Counted from the first letter of the stretch, positions 24,301-32,770 are shown. The stretch: 64,000 nucleotides of DNA from Limnomonas spitsbergensis (GCA_037349105.1 JAYJMM010000109.1:3490001-3554000); one strand, 5' to 3'. Notes: generated from the sequence alone by a model not told the origin. Translations and numbers: made by a program.

Positions 24301-27300
24301 CTGTTAAAGGAGATTGAGGCTCATAGCCTTCCTCTGAGGCGCTGGTGCCGTCCCCACTGGAACTGGTTTCCCATTCGTCTACCCTGTGCTGGAGCCCTGC
24401 CTCCTGCTCTAGCCTCTCAAACTCATCCATCTGGGCATTGTAGATGTCCCATTCTTTGTCGAGAAACTGCTGGAGAATGCCAGGCCATCCCTCACATGGG
24501 GCCGGGCATCCCCTTTGCTGGAGGTTCCTGAGAAACTCCACTGCATGCGTCATGGACCTGGCTGACCCTGCGGGCCGAGTACCATAGTGATTCATGGCTA
24601 GGGCCTCTACCACCATCTGCCAGTGGTGCCTTTGCTGGGCCACCTGCCCCTCTGGCACCACCTGGAACGTTACAGGCATTGCTGCGGCCTGGTGGCTCAC
24701 AACTTGAGTCGCTGCGTTCTGCCCAAACCCTTCATGGACAGACATCATGCACGTGTGCCTCTCCTGGCTGACCCACCTGGAGTTGTAAGACTGCCCTGCT
24801 GGCCCCGGCCGTCCTGGCGGGCCTGGCAGCTCACTCGGTCCAGCTGTCTCCCGCTGCTTTTTCCATTCTTCAAAGGAGACCTCCTTGGCGGCTTCATAAG
24901 CCCGCCTCATGTTGTCTTCCTCAACCTCCTGGCTCCTGCCAGGTCCCCTGACTCCCCAGCTCCTTTCCGGGCCTCCTGCTGCCCGCGATCGGTCAAACTG
25001 GCTGCTGTCCCCTGGCTGCGGTGCCTCTCCCTGCTCTGGGCACGCATTGGCGTAGTGCCCTGGCTTCCCACAGTTGAAGCACACTCCCCCATCGTGGGGT
25101 CCGAGGACACTTCTCTGTCCCCCCATCCAGCTGCGCCCTGCCTGGGCCCTGCCCGGCGGACTCTGGCCTGGGGCTCCTCTTCTATCCTGCATGCTCCCTT
25201 CCGGCTGGTATGGCCTGGCGTGGCTACCTGTGCCTCGCTCTTGTGACCTGCCCCTGGGCTGGCTCCCGCGATCCCCGCTGGGTGACTGCTGCCTCCTGCC
25301 TCTAGGCCGGTCGAAGCTATCATCGCGGTCTGGCCGCTGGGTTCGAGCTTCCGGTGTAGGTACCGTCCCGCGGCGTTCTACACTGCGAGCCCTCTGCGCA
25401 CTCCTGCTGCGCTCTCTGGTTTCTGTGTGTATTGCGACATCTGGGGTTGACCCCCTATGCTGCACTCGCTTCTCCCCTCTGGCTTGCCTGGCCCCACCAC
25501 TGCCCCCTGGTCCTTGCTGACCAGTGGCTTGCTGCTCCTGTTCCTGCAGCTGCTCCTGGCTCAGACCCTCGTCCTCTTCTGCGAGCTCGGCCGCGGTTTG
25601 AAACATGATTCCCATATGCTCTGCCAACTCCGGGTCTCCAGGGATTGTGGACTGCAGCGGCTCTCCTGCCTGCTGGTTCCCGAGGTTGGCGTACAGTGCT
25701 CGCAGCTGGTCTGCACGCAAGACGTACTGCTGCTGTACCTCCGTGAGCCGTATGTTGGCATCATGGAGGCCTGTCCACCTGACCTGCTGCAACCTCAGGT
25801 ATTCAATGGTTGCAGCCGCCTGGCGGTACAGCAGCTCTTCTCTCGCCTTGACGTCTTGCTGCAGCAACTCCACTTGTTGCTGCAGCCTCAGCACAAGCAT
25901 GTACTTCTGACTGGTCCTTTGCTTAGGGACCTCTTCCTCCTCTGACTCCTCTGGTTCTTCACTCTCCTCCTTGCCGCCAGGCTCCTCCTGGCCGCGGTTT
26001 GCTGTTACCCCTTGCGTTCCGCCTGCTGCTTCTGGGGCGTCTTCCCTAACGCCCCCATCAGCCGCACAGGCCCTCTCGTCTTTGCCAGGCACTCGCACCT
26101 CCGAGCGCCTGCTTGATCCTGCTGGTGCAGCTCTTGCTGCTGCGGCTCCTCCAAAGTCTACCCGCCTTTTGGCTCCTGGTGATGTCCCCTGGGCTGCGGG
26201 GACTGCCGCAGGCTTCTGCAGTATCTTCCGGATTCTCTGGTCACACTCCTCTGGTGAGTGCGGGCCAGGTTCTCCGCACAAGACACATGGGTAGCGTGGG
26301 CTTGCCTCCATGCACCTCCTGATGATCTCCTTTTGGTATGCCGACTTCGACTCTGCCTTGAGTGCCATTGCTACCCCAGCATTGGCCTCTGCCTGTGTTG
26401 CTGCCTGGCCTGGCTGTGACGCAGCGGCCTTGGCATCCACCTTGACCTCCTTGGGCACTGCAGCCTGCGCTTGCCCGCATTGGCGCGGCCTGGAAGTGGT
26501 CTCCTGTGGGTCCCCACGGCTGCTCCTGCTCGCATCTGCGGTGCTTCTGCCTGCACCTGCGGCTGTTCCGCGACTCTGTCCCACCTTCTTGTCTGTCCTC
26601 ATGGCGGCACCTGCGTGTGTGGCCATGGCATGCTGTAAGAGCGGCTCGTGTTCTTCCTCCACACTGGCCGCGGGCCACCCTTCCCGTTCTGCAAATCCAC
26701 ACTGGATTCCTGCCCATGCTACTGCTGCTGCCTGGTACCCCCCTGCTGGGGATGCTAGGACCAGCGGCAGCGTCAGGTCCCTGACCCCTCGCACTGTCTG
26801 GGGACCATCTCTGGGGCGTAAGGTCAGCCTTCCTGCTGCCTCCAAAACCCCATTGTACTTGAGAAACTCTGGGTTCCCCACCAAGTGTTCGTATGCATCG
26901 GGTGGCGTTTTTACGACCCTGACCACCGTGGGTTCCATAATAGCATTGGGCCCCCCATATCCGTACACCACATAAATGAACATCACCCCATACAGATCTG
27001 CCCCTGCATTGTCTGTCGTGCGGATCTTCTCATCCGTCCGGATCAGTTCTGCCCCCATGGCGACTAACTGTTCTGCAATGTTGACTGTGATCACATGACA
27101 GGAGCATGCTGAGTCCATGAGGGCCTTCTGGGCCACCAGGACCTTTCCTTTGACCATTAGTCCCACACATTGCTCCAGGTTGCTTCTGTCATTCTTAAAA
27201 TACTGCAGCCTTGGTGCAGCTGTGACCACCTTGCTTTCCTGCCTGCCTTTACTGGCCTTACCCCTGTGGTCTTCTGAACCCATGGGCATAGTGGTGAACG

Positions 27301-30226
27301 ACAGCGCCGTCAGCCTCTCGTTCAACTTGAACACCTGCAGTCGGATGTCAGACATATCGTCAGCTAATTTGCTCAAAACCAGTCTCTTTGCTCCCTTCCT
27401 GGAGGCAGGTTCCACGAGCCTTTGCTCAGGTTCCTCCTCCGGACAGGGTTCTGGCAAGAATGACCTAGGACGAGCGTTGTGAGCCGCCTGTTTGAATCCT
27501 GCGGATTTGGGCACCAGCCCAACCTGCGTCATGAGTGCTACAGACTCGCTGAGCATCTCTGCCATAGTCTGTTGCCAGCCCTCTGGCTCGGCTTGCCCCG
27601 TTGGGCTGCTTAGGTGAGATACGTGTGCCGCTTGCTGAGCCTGACCCCCCTGGCCAGGCCCCGGCCGTTGGTACTGCCTGTTGTTCTGATTCCGCTCGTA
27701 CGGTCTGCCTGCAGGCTGACCCTGCTGTGGCCTTGGTGGGAGCGGGTACTGCTGCTGCGGCGGCCTTGCCTGCCCAGCTGCAATGTCAGTAGGGAGTGGC
27801 GCCGGCCTGCGCTCATCCCTGGGCCTGGGCGCCCTGCAGTCCCTGGCCAGGTGCGCCGTGCTACCACACTGGTAGCATGCCTTGGCTGCCCCTGCAGCGC
27901 CTTCTGCGCTGTAATTTGGTGCCCCTGATTGATCTGCCCAGGTAACTCCTCTGGGTTTGTCACTCCGCTGTTGCTGGGCAGCTGCTGCTCCTGCGGGGTT
28001 CCCTGCCCCTTCAAGGCGTGTCCGCATCTCCCACTGTCCTGTTCTCTCCTTCCTCGTTCTGTTGGACTGCGCCTCTCCCTGGCCAGGCCCACTGGCCATC
28101 TGTTTGAGGCTTGCGCCTCCTAGGTCCCCCATTTCCAGGGCAAACTTCTCCCACAGCACCACCTGCTGTGTGAGCACCGCAATCTGATCTTCGTCTGTCA
28201 TGCTGAGGTACCCTGGTACGGTCATAACAAACTTGCTCAGTTTGGCTTTAGCGAGCGCTGGAAGTCCGTCATGGAACAGATGCGAGACCGAGTGCCTCCT
28301 GCCAAAGTGGTCCACTGCATCCCTTGAGATCTGCAGCAACTCTGCTGTCGACAGCACTCTGTGAGCAAATGCTTCCACCGTCTCCTCTGGCTTGACGTCA
28401 GGATCGAGAGTGGTCTTCACTCCTAGCCTGAGGTTGGAGATGGCTGTCCTCTCATCCGAGGTTGGCTTCCCCACTTCTGCTTGAACTACCTTGATCCACA
28501 AGGTTAGCAGCGAGGCTTCACAACACTGCTCCTCTGCTGGGGCAACCCACATCCCCCTTATCCTTTCTGCTTCTCTGGCAGCCCTGTCTCCTGCATGGGG
28601 CGCCGCCCTGATGGCTACCATCAGCGGCCCCACGCTAGCCGGCTTGCTGTCCCACAGCTTGACCAGTGATTTCACCAACATCGTCATAGCTGATGGCGAC
28701 TGGCACGACCCAGCTATTTCTCCGGCCACCACAGCCAGCGCTGGCGGGTCATCTGACAGCGCCAGCCTGTTGTGCGATCCCCAATATCCACATGCCTGGC
28801 AATATTTCCTGGCTGCAACCGCGCCTGGGTGCGACATATCCAACACTGGCACGTTGCCTTGGATGGCCGGGATTTTGGTGAATTTGGCTACCCCTGCCAG
28901 CTGCAGGACCATCTGCTGCTGCAGCTGCAGGTTCACCCTTGCCTGCTCCCTATCGAGCCTCTTCATTTCCTGGTCGCTGGACTCCTGCCTAGCTCCTGGC
29001 CTGCGCCTGTCCGCTCCTCCTGGTCCCGAATCTACTGATTCTGACCGCGACCTAGATCCTCCACCACCGCCCCTCGATGGGCTGCGACCTGAATGGTATC
29101 TGTCGTGTCTGTAATAATCCTCCTCCTGATCATGATCTTCTCGTGATGGCTGCCTGCCTGCTCTTCCTGCAGAGCTTCTACTTCCCTCGGGTGGCGGCCG
29201 TTCTGATTCGCTTCTGCCTGGTCTGCTGTCAGGGCCAGGCCTCCAAGACTGTGCTCTGCCAGGCTCTGCCTGTCCCCTGGGCAGCTCCTGATCTTGCCGT
29301 TCCTGCCTCACCCCTCTGCTGTGTTCCGCTGGTCCCCTGGGTTGCTCCTGGCTTTGCTGGCTTGGCTGTTCCCTGCCCTCTGCCTGCCCTCTGGGCGGCT
29401 CCTGGCTATGCTGGCTTGGATGTTCCCTGCCATCTGCCTGCCCTCTGGGCTGCTCCTGGCTATGCCGGTTTGGCTGTTCTCTGTTGTATGCCTGCCCCCT
29501 GGGCGGCTCCTGGCTCTGCCAACCTGGCTGCGTCCCGCCTGTGTAATTTCTGGCATAGGAATCAGACTGCGTTTCCTCTCTGGCTTCCTGCATTCTTGGA
29601 CCACTGCTCCGTGCGCTGCCTGCAGGCTCATTCCTCCTGGTTCCACTTGCTGTGCCCGCCTGCCTGTTCCTCAGGAATTCCTTGATGTAATCCACCTGGG
29701 TTTCCTGGCATGTGTTCTCTTTGTCCTCGACTATGCGTAGCAACGCATAAGACTCTTGCCTGCTTGCTCTGCGTGTTGCTGTGCCTTGCTCTGCCATCCT
29801 GGCGAGTGATCGGCTAGTCAACTCCGCCCTTTCGCTGGCGGCTGGACTGCTGGCTCTGGGCGCTTCCCTGCCCCTTGGTCGCCCTCTGAGGCTTGGCTCG
29901 CTGCTGACCTCGAAGGCCTCTGATCTGAGTGTTGGGGTTGGCGCGGCTCTTGCCTGCTGCTGCCACCTTTGCACCTCCCTGAGCTCCTCCGGCCGCTGCA
30001 CTGCTGTTTCAAATCCTTCCCATGCCTGGTCCTCCTCCTCTTCTGGCTCGGATCCAGGTTCCACCTGATTTCCTGTTACCTCGTTGCACCACTCGTCTGC
30101 GAAGGCCTTAACAGCCAGTGCTGCTTCGCGTCCCGCCCTTCCCTTGGACACCTGTCCAAGGGCGGCTAACAGCGTGCCCTGTCCTGCCCTGTGTGGGGGA
30201 TACCCAGCATGGCCTTTGTTGCCCAT
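21113..30226 (-). CDS. Gag-protease polyprotein, giant frame with two zinc knuckles and a retropepsin
   Basis: 3037-residue frame. A capsid-like helical region (about 430-700) is shared with the second element. A CCHC knuckle CYQCGSTAHLARDC follows at 784-797, then a retropepsin-like site LMDSACS at about 1036-1042 (D1038). A Cys/His cluster CVLCGEPGPHSPEEC lies near 1314, a probable coiled coil at about 1442-1515, and a second CCHC knuckle CFNCGKPGHYANAC at 1716-1729. Residues about 1740-3000 (nearly 4 kb of coding DNA) match nothing I recognise. The N terminus is cut off by a frameshift: compared with the second element one base is missing near 30180, so the first part of Gag is in the adjacent frame 31422-30166. 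Arg/Ser/Pro-rich low-complexity linkers separate the modules. The frame ends inside pol, where a -1 slip site is present. Confidence 0.88.
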   Translation of the reverse strand: MGNKGHAGYPPHRAGQGTLLAALGQVSKGRAGREAALAVKAFADEWCNEVTGNQVEPGSEPEEEEDQAWEGFETAVQRPEELREVQRWQQQARAAPTPTLRSEAFEVSSEPSLRGRPRGREAPRASSPAASERAELTSRSLARMAEQGTATRRASRQESYALLRIVEDKENTCQETQVDYIKEFLRNRQAGTASGTRRNEPAGSARSSGPRMQEAREETQSDSYARNYTGGTQPGWQSQEPPRGQAYNREQPNRHSQEQPRGQADGREHPSQHSQEPPRGQAEGREQPSQQSQEQPRGPAEHSRGVRQERQDQELPRGQAEPGRAQSWRPGPDSRPGRSESERPPPEGSRSSAGRAGRQPSREDHDQEEDYYRHDRYHSGRSPSRGGGGGSRSRSESVDSGPGGADRRRPGARQESSDQEMKRLDREQARVNLQLQQQMVLQLAGVAKFTKIPAIQGNVPVLDMSHPGAVAARKYCQACGYWGSHNRLALSDDPPALAVVAGEIAGSCQSPSAMTMLVKSLVKLWDSKPASVGPLMVAIRAAPHAGDRAAREAERIRGMWVAPAEEQCCEASLLTLWIKVVQAEVGKPTSDERTAISNLRLGVKTTLDPDVKPEETVEAFAHRVLSTAELLQISRDAVDHFGRRHSVSHLFHDGLPALAKAKLSKFVMTVPGYLSMTDEDQIAVLTQQVVLWEKFALEMGDLGGASLKQMASGPGQGEAQSNRTRKERTGQWEMRTRLEGAGNPAGAAAAQQQRSDKPRGVTWADQSGAPNYSAEGAAGAAKACYQCGSTAHLARDCRAPRPRDERRPAPLPTDIAAGQARPPQQQYPLPPRPQQGQPAGRPYERNQNNRQYQRPGPGQGGQAQQAAHVSHLSSPTGQAEPEGWQQTMAEMLSESVALMTQVGLVPKSAGFKQAAHNARPRSFLPEPCPEEEPEQRLVEPASRKGAKRLVLSKLADDMSDIRLQVFKLNERLTALSFTTMPMGSEDHRGKASKGRQESKVVTAAPRLQYFKNDRSNLEQCVGLMVKGKVLVAQKALMDSACSCHVITVNIAEQLVAMGAELIRTDEKIRTTDNAGADLYGVMFIYVVYGYGGPNAIMEPTVVRVVKTPPDAYEHLVGNPEFLKYNGVLEAAGRLTLRPRDGPQTVRGVRDLTLPLVLASPAGGYQAAAVAWAGIQCGFAEREGWPAASVEEEHEPLLQHAMATHAGAAMRTDKKVGQSRGTAAGAGRSTADASRSSRGDPQETTSRPRQCGQAQAAVPKEVKVDAKAAASQPGQAATQAEANAGVAMALKAESKSAYQKEIIRRCMEASPRYPCVLCGEPGPHSPEECDQRIRKILQKPAAVPAAQGTSPGAKRRVDFGGAAAARAAPAGSSRRSEVRVPGKDERACAADGGVREDAPEAAGGTQGVTANRGQEEPGGKEESEEPEESEEEEVPKQRTSQKYMLVLRLQQQVELLQQDVKAREELLYRQAAATIEYLRLQQVRWTGLHDANIRLTEVQQQYVLRADQLRALYANLGNQQAGEPLQSTIPGDPELAEHMGIMFQTAAELAEEDEGLSQEQLQEQEQQATGQQGPGGSGGARQARGEKRVQHRGSTPDVAIHTETRERSRSAQRARSVERRGTVPTPEARTQRPDRDDSFDRPRGRRQQSPSGDRGSQPRGRSQERGTGSHARPYQPEGSMQDRRGAPGQSPPGRAQAGRSWMGGQRSVLGPHDGGVCFNCGKPGHYANACPEQGEAPQPGDSSQFDRSRAAGGPERSWGVRGPGRSQEVEEDNMRRAYEAAKEVSFEEWKKQRETAGPSELPGPPGRPGPAGQSYNSRWVSQERHTCMMSVHEGFGQNAATQVVSHQAAAMPVTFQVVPEGQVAQQRHHWQMVVEALAMNHYGTRPAGSARSMTHAVEFLRNLQQRGCPAPCEGWPGILQQFLDKEWDIYNAQMDEFERLEQEAGLQHRVDEWETSSSGDGTSASEEGYEPQSPLTVREEEAAMLCPGTPEGNADTGGEVAGAATGTRDWLSRQGHHPGAKGAAAMSPEDNTAGAVRTHHSTTSLSNTVRWEEEDRGLQRSRSRGERPAAWNEDSRFTQGGTGRRDRSGSRGRVRPEPDPPRLPESRCFVQWYRLGEEMPEASSSEAMITLPAQSKDGLCRLQNHRLLEGRSQTCVNIAAAMQAVARLIFPWDAVTAVLLGAALKGFIQPSTRMEDYMQRGWSRHPIYAYCVSEMVDLAVKEGITAVAAADRAHPDVPDSTRTEGVWQGAQPGFMRTPWAEDCVHQLMEHPALRDRAFYVPVQALREHGGGDRSEDGTYSGAGLCHADRPRRCEATVEASVTIPRMVAGQAVPWGVAPGEARAAIPVQQLVTYYYEELEEGELPVSAAWIHMHASRDDMPVFLFARCEGNVVITKCASVDEAEFHAHTHARGADPATWAVMLMALQRVLLPGQLLAAMRHVWGVDDQWAPLEMTDCPTWPYGAQRSPADGPMWEDEEEFARSPFAVERLEACVHQWVRWERRAWRDNRASSVGPYWQANGMTVQLWRQAHPAGVRTLHPLFRGAGSDTYMEELEELRTQPVLGRWILGRWGSRYWDPAADSDGPIQDAYQEPTEQGHVAFVTTLGATASSWEWLEPMGEMEVSALEAETGDRAEPQTPPDSTSRPLAGDLDSREPRSSNELRPSHEGRGLLGEENEDPSEGPPSLVQDSESEEEWGADGSPFPARISLTRADAGDADGMEEPTDAGPGPGSPGWGREEELLQLRQEWMRGVVQEQAAMAERRTRRAEIERSSKVALEEEAHQVAVGVSPRQAADQYACEPKGAAAGEASSRRPGDAQISPPAQAAAREPWGDPAAYSTGRWVAVLRNFVDQLDVLRRQEMGQQEASQEASLLFRLRMLPQPDPNPRMEGYSRAVRELQEELTERISALNTMGAKGVDTQQPSNSRSSQARTSRGEDLARRAASARETMRQGCGPEAAARLCSAPLTGRSGWHKAAQDRSQEQGQKGPVRLGLTLPSCGGKSQRRLGGARERRRGQPRTGTVAADQEWTAQSCHSGSAR
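21230..21236 (-). promoter_or_regulatory. Putative -1 ribosomal frameshift slip site between Gag and Pol
   Basis: On the minus strand the gag frame reads GG-G-GGA-AAA at 21238-21230, so the heptamer G GGA AAA fits the X XXY YYZ rule exactly in phase. A -1 slip moves ribosomes into the pol frame (next codon starts at 21230). The site sits in the 238-base overlap of the two frames, and gag would otherwise stop at 21113. GC-rich sequence capable of folding follows. Not experimentally shown. Confidence 0.7.
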
Positions 30227-31422
30227 CCCCGCAGATGATGGGCCTTGAACTCCTCAATAGCTGTGACCTGGTCCTGGAAATGCAAGAACGTCCTGGAGCA
30301 AACTTGCTTCCACAGGTCCGTTGCCCACTGCAAAATTCCTGCCCAACCGATCGGCTGCATATGTCCTTCTGACTCCTTTTCGCCGCACACTGCTCCCCCA
30401 GCCCTGGAGCGCTCTGGCTCACTAGGGCTGGTATCCTGCGCTCTTGATGGATCGTGAAAAAATCCTCGCAGGATTTCCTTGTGGCTGTCGTCTCTCTGCA
30501 TCAGGCTGCTAGATCCCTCCTTGGATTTCTGCACAGGTCTGCCCACACTGGGCGGAAACCTGGACAGCGGCGTCCCATAGACTGTGGATCCAGCTCCTCT
30601 TCTAACCAGCGCCCTGCGCGGTCGCAGCTGCTGCCTTGGACGCAGCCCTGCCTTAGACTGCTGCCCCTTCTCTTCTTGAACTGGGTCTGACAGTTCTTCC
30701 TCGGATATTTGGTCAGCCCAAGGCTTTCCTACCGGCACAGCTGATTTTTCCCTTTCCTTGCCGACCTGCGAGCTCTGCCTGCCCGCTGCTGGCTGGAGCT
30801 CAGCTTCCTCGTGTTTGACCCCTGCAGGCATACTCCTGGCCTCCATTTCCTCTGCTTTCATTCGCGGTTTGTCTGGGCAGGCTTTATCACAGCTTGCAAC
30901 CCCTCTTGGTGCTGCGGCTTCCTCGGCCCTTTGATCCGGCTGGCTGGGTTCGTCTTTGACCCGTTGTGCGACCCTGGCCACCCTGGGCGGATTCTGCTGG
31001 GGCGTGGCCTCGGGCTCGCAGTTCTGCCGCGTGTCACAGCTCTGGGACACTTCCGTTGCTTGATCCAAAATCAGCTCTGGTGTTCCCGCTTGAGTCTGCC
31101 ACTGCTCGAATTCCAGGCTGCCCCTGAAATCGGCGGGCACTGGACCCCCTCGGCCGATGCCTTTACGCGTCACTAGCGCTGAGCCGTCTGCCTGCGCCCC
31201 TGCCTCTCTGGGCGGTACGCGGCCCGGTTCTGGCACCTTGCTGTCTCCTGCGGGCGGTTCCACTGGCCCTGCCAGCTTCGCCGCCACCAACAGGGCTTCT
31301 GCAGCGTGCTCATCACTAGCTTCCATCAGGTTTACACCCGGCTCCAGCCCCCTCAGACGCCCACTTCTCCGCTGGGCGTCAGGGTGCTGGTGCCTATCGG
31401 GATTTAGATCTATGTCTGTCAT
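30166..31422 (-). CDS. N-terminal part of Gag, separated by a one-base frameshift
   Basis: Frame of 418 residues starting at the ATG at 31422 (MTDIDLNPDRHQHPD). The opening matches the start of the degraded gag at 39262 in the second element (DPNRHQHPDTARRSGR). The C-terminal part has PIGW, WATKAMLGIPHTGQDRA, also matched there. In the second element these residues run straight into LLAALG...SKG. Here the same peptide continues only in the -1 frame, so a one-base loss between the GQDRA and LLAAL codons (about 30175-30190) splits the protein. It may be a mutation in this copy or a sequencing error. No canonical slip heptamer sits at the break. Confidence 0.75.
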   Translation of the reverse strand: MTDIDLNPDRHQHPDAQRRSGRLRGLEPGVNLMEASDEHAAEALLVAAKLAGPVEPPAGDSKVPEPGRVPPREAGAQADGSALVTRKGIGRGGPVPADFRGSLEFEQWQTQAGTPELILDQATEVSQSCDTRQNCEPEATPQQNPPRVARVAQRVKDEPSQPDQRAEEAAAPRGVASCDKACPDKPRMKAEEMEARSMPAGVKHEEAELQPAAGRQSSQVGKEREKSAVPVGKPWADQISEEELSDPVQEEKGQQSKAGLRPRQQLRPRRALVRRGAGSTVYGTPLSRFPPSVGRPVQKSKEGSSSLMQRDDSHKEILRGFFHDPSRAQDTSPSEPERSRAGGAVCGEKESEGHMQPIGWAGILQWATDLWKQVCSRTFLHFQDQVTAIEEFKAHHLRGWATKAMLGIPHTGQDRARC

Positions 31423-32117
31423 TCCTTTAGGCAATTAGCGAACCGCACGGTCCTGCAAGCGTGCTGGCGACACCCCCTACAAGATCTGCTAACGCTAGGC
31501 TTCTGCCCCCTTGTTCCTACTGCAATCTGGTGAGGGCTTGCAAGTCAAGATCGGATGGCAGGTACAGCACTATGCAGGAAAGGCCTCGCCTTCCTGCTTT
31601 TCTGCTCACTAGTTTCAATCTGGCGGAATCCTCCTTCGCCCTTTCAGTTCTTCCCACCTTGCTGGCTGGGCTGCTTCTAGATGTCTCACGTCCTGCGTGG
31701 ATGTCACACGCCCTGCGTGGATGTTGCCTTTTGCGTAGTGTCCGCTCAGCTCTGCGTTCCTGCGGGGATCCTTTGGCACACCCACAAGATTTCAACCTTG
31801 GATGTTCTATCCACAAGTACACTTCTGTCAATGATGAAAGATTGGATCCACCTGATCACAATCTGCAGTCACACAGGAAATTATCTGCTGGGTGTATAAA
31901 CCCACAGCCAGATCTTCAAGCCACTCCTGGACTCAACACTAAGCTGCCACGCTCAGTGATTCTCAGGGTTTAACTTGGCAATCTCTCTCTGGAGATTACC
32001 ACAGCAAAGTGCAGTTCAAACGCTGTCCAAGGTCGTTTGCATGCAAACAAATTTCCAATTTCGCTGCACAAGCACCTTTAGCAGGAATTGGCAAATCAAG
32101 CTGATCAGGCTAAATCC

Positions 32118-32140
32118 ACTTCGTCCCTTTCTAAAGGACA
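32118..32140 (-). other. Candidate self-priming primer-binding site of the retrotransposon
   Basis: These 23 bases lie directly downstream of the 5' L repeat, where a primer-binding site belongs. They are the exact reverse complement of 32546-32568 inside L (and of 14458-14480 in the other copy). They do not begin TGG as tRNA-primed sites do. The same arrangement, with a different sequence but again 23/23 complementary, occurs at 38285-38307 and 37853-37875 in the second element. Confidence 0.7.
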
Positions 32141-32770
32141 CGCGATGTGCGCTTCAGGTCCGTGGCGGACTTCTTTCCTCACGACAGTGATGGACGCCTA
32201 CGGGCAGGCTCAGTGACTCTTCACTGGCTGCGAGTGCTCAACGAGTTAAGCAGCTAACTGGTTATTTGTATGTATAGCAATTGACTTAGGTAGCGTAGGC
32301 CTTCTGGCCGTCTGGGCGCGATCCAGCTGGGCTATGTTAAGGGCACTTACCGCGCGTCTCGCGGTGAGGGTGACGGGACGTAGACTGCGTACTTCTTCTT
32401 TTGCAGGGTCTCGGCTCTCTTACTGGGGTACTTGTCTCCAGCTATCTCAGCTGAGGCTGAGCTAGTCTTGACTCGGGTTAAGGTACTGACTTAAGTGAAA
32501 GCTGCAGGTCTCGAAGACGGCCGGTGCTTGTTACAAATAGAGGTCTGTCCTTTAGAAAGGGACGAAGTAACTAGTTTAGGCAACTGCCGGGATACAGGGA
32601 CCCGGCAGGCCCAATTCAGAGTACGGTAGAACCTGTCAAATCTCCCTGCGTAAGCGGGTTTCTAGGTCTCAGCTCAAACCCGGAGACTCCGCAGAGAAGC
32701 TGCGGAGGTCCCGAGGCCGCCAACTGCGGTCTAAACGGTTCTGTCACGTATACTGTAATATACTGTGACA
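32141..32770 (-). repeat. 5' terminal repeat L of the methyltransferase retrotransposon
   Basis: Direct repeat of 630 bases, identical to 14053-14682 except at 32608. It starts TGTCACAG and its TG...CA core ends GCGCACA at 32146, with a shared TCGCG extension to 32141. The first 30 bases form an imperfect palindrome (TGTCAC ... GTGACA). A GC-rich hairpin (GCCGGG / CCCGGC) lies about 180 bases in. Unlike a normal 5' LTR it lacks the 233-base B segment that follows the 3' copy. Confidence 0.9.

Larger units (their letters stand above)
13823..32770 (-). mobile_element. 18.9-kb Ty3-type retrotransposon carrying a DNA methyltransferase and a PHD finger
   Basis: The element reads on the minus strand from TGTCACAG (32770) to GGTGCGACA (13823) and is flanked on both sides by GAAA (13819-13822 and 32771-32774), a 4-bp target-site duplication. 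Order on the minus strand: 5' repeat L (32770-32141), candidate primer site (32140-32118), leader, gag N-terminal frame (31422-30166), gag-protease frame (30226-21113), pol (21350-15582), a 3' untranslated region, repeat B1 (14917-14685), a GC dinucleotide, second L (14682-14053), repeat B2 (14055-13823). The two L copies differ at one position in 630 bases (14520/32608) and the B copies at one position in 233 (13921/14783), so the insertion is very recent. RT, RNase H and integrase are of Ty3/gypsy type. A single-base deletion near 30180 may disable gag. No tyrosine recombinase or chromodomain was seen. Confidence 0.93.

Noticed and set aside
30166..30226. Programmed frameshift between the N-terminal and main Gag frames
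   Set aside because: No X XXY YYZ heptamer in the overlap, and the related element is contiguous in one frame, so a one-base loss is simpler.
13823..32770. DIRS-type element with tyrosine recombinase, suggested by the split direct repeats
   Set aside because: No tyrosine recombinase motif was found. Pol has a complete HHCC plus D,D,E integrase, and 4-bp target duplications are present.
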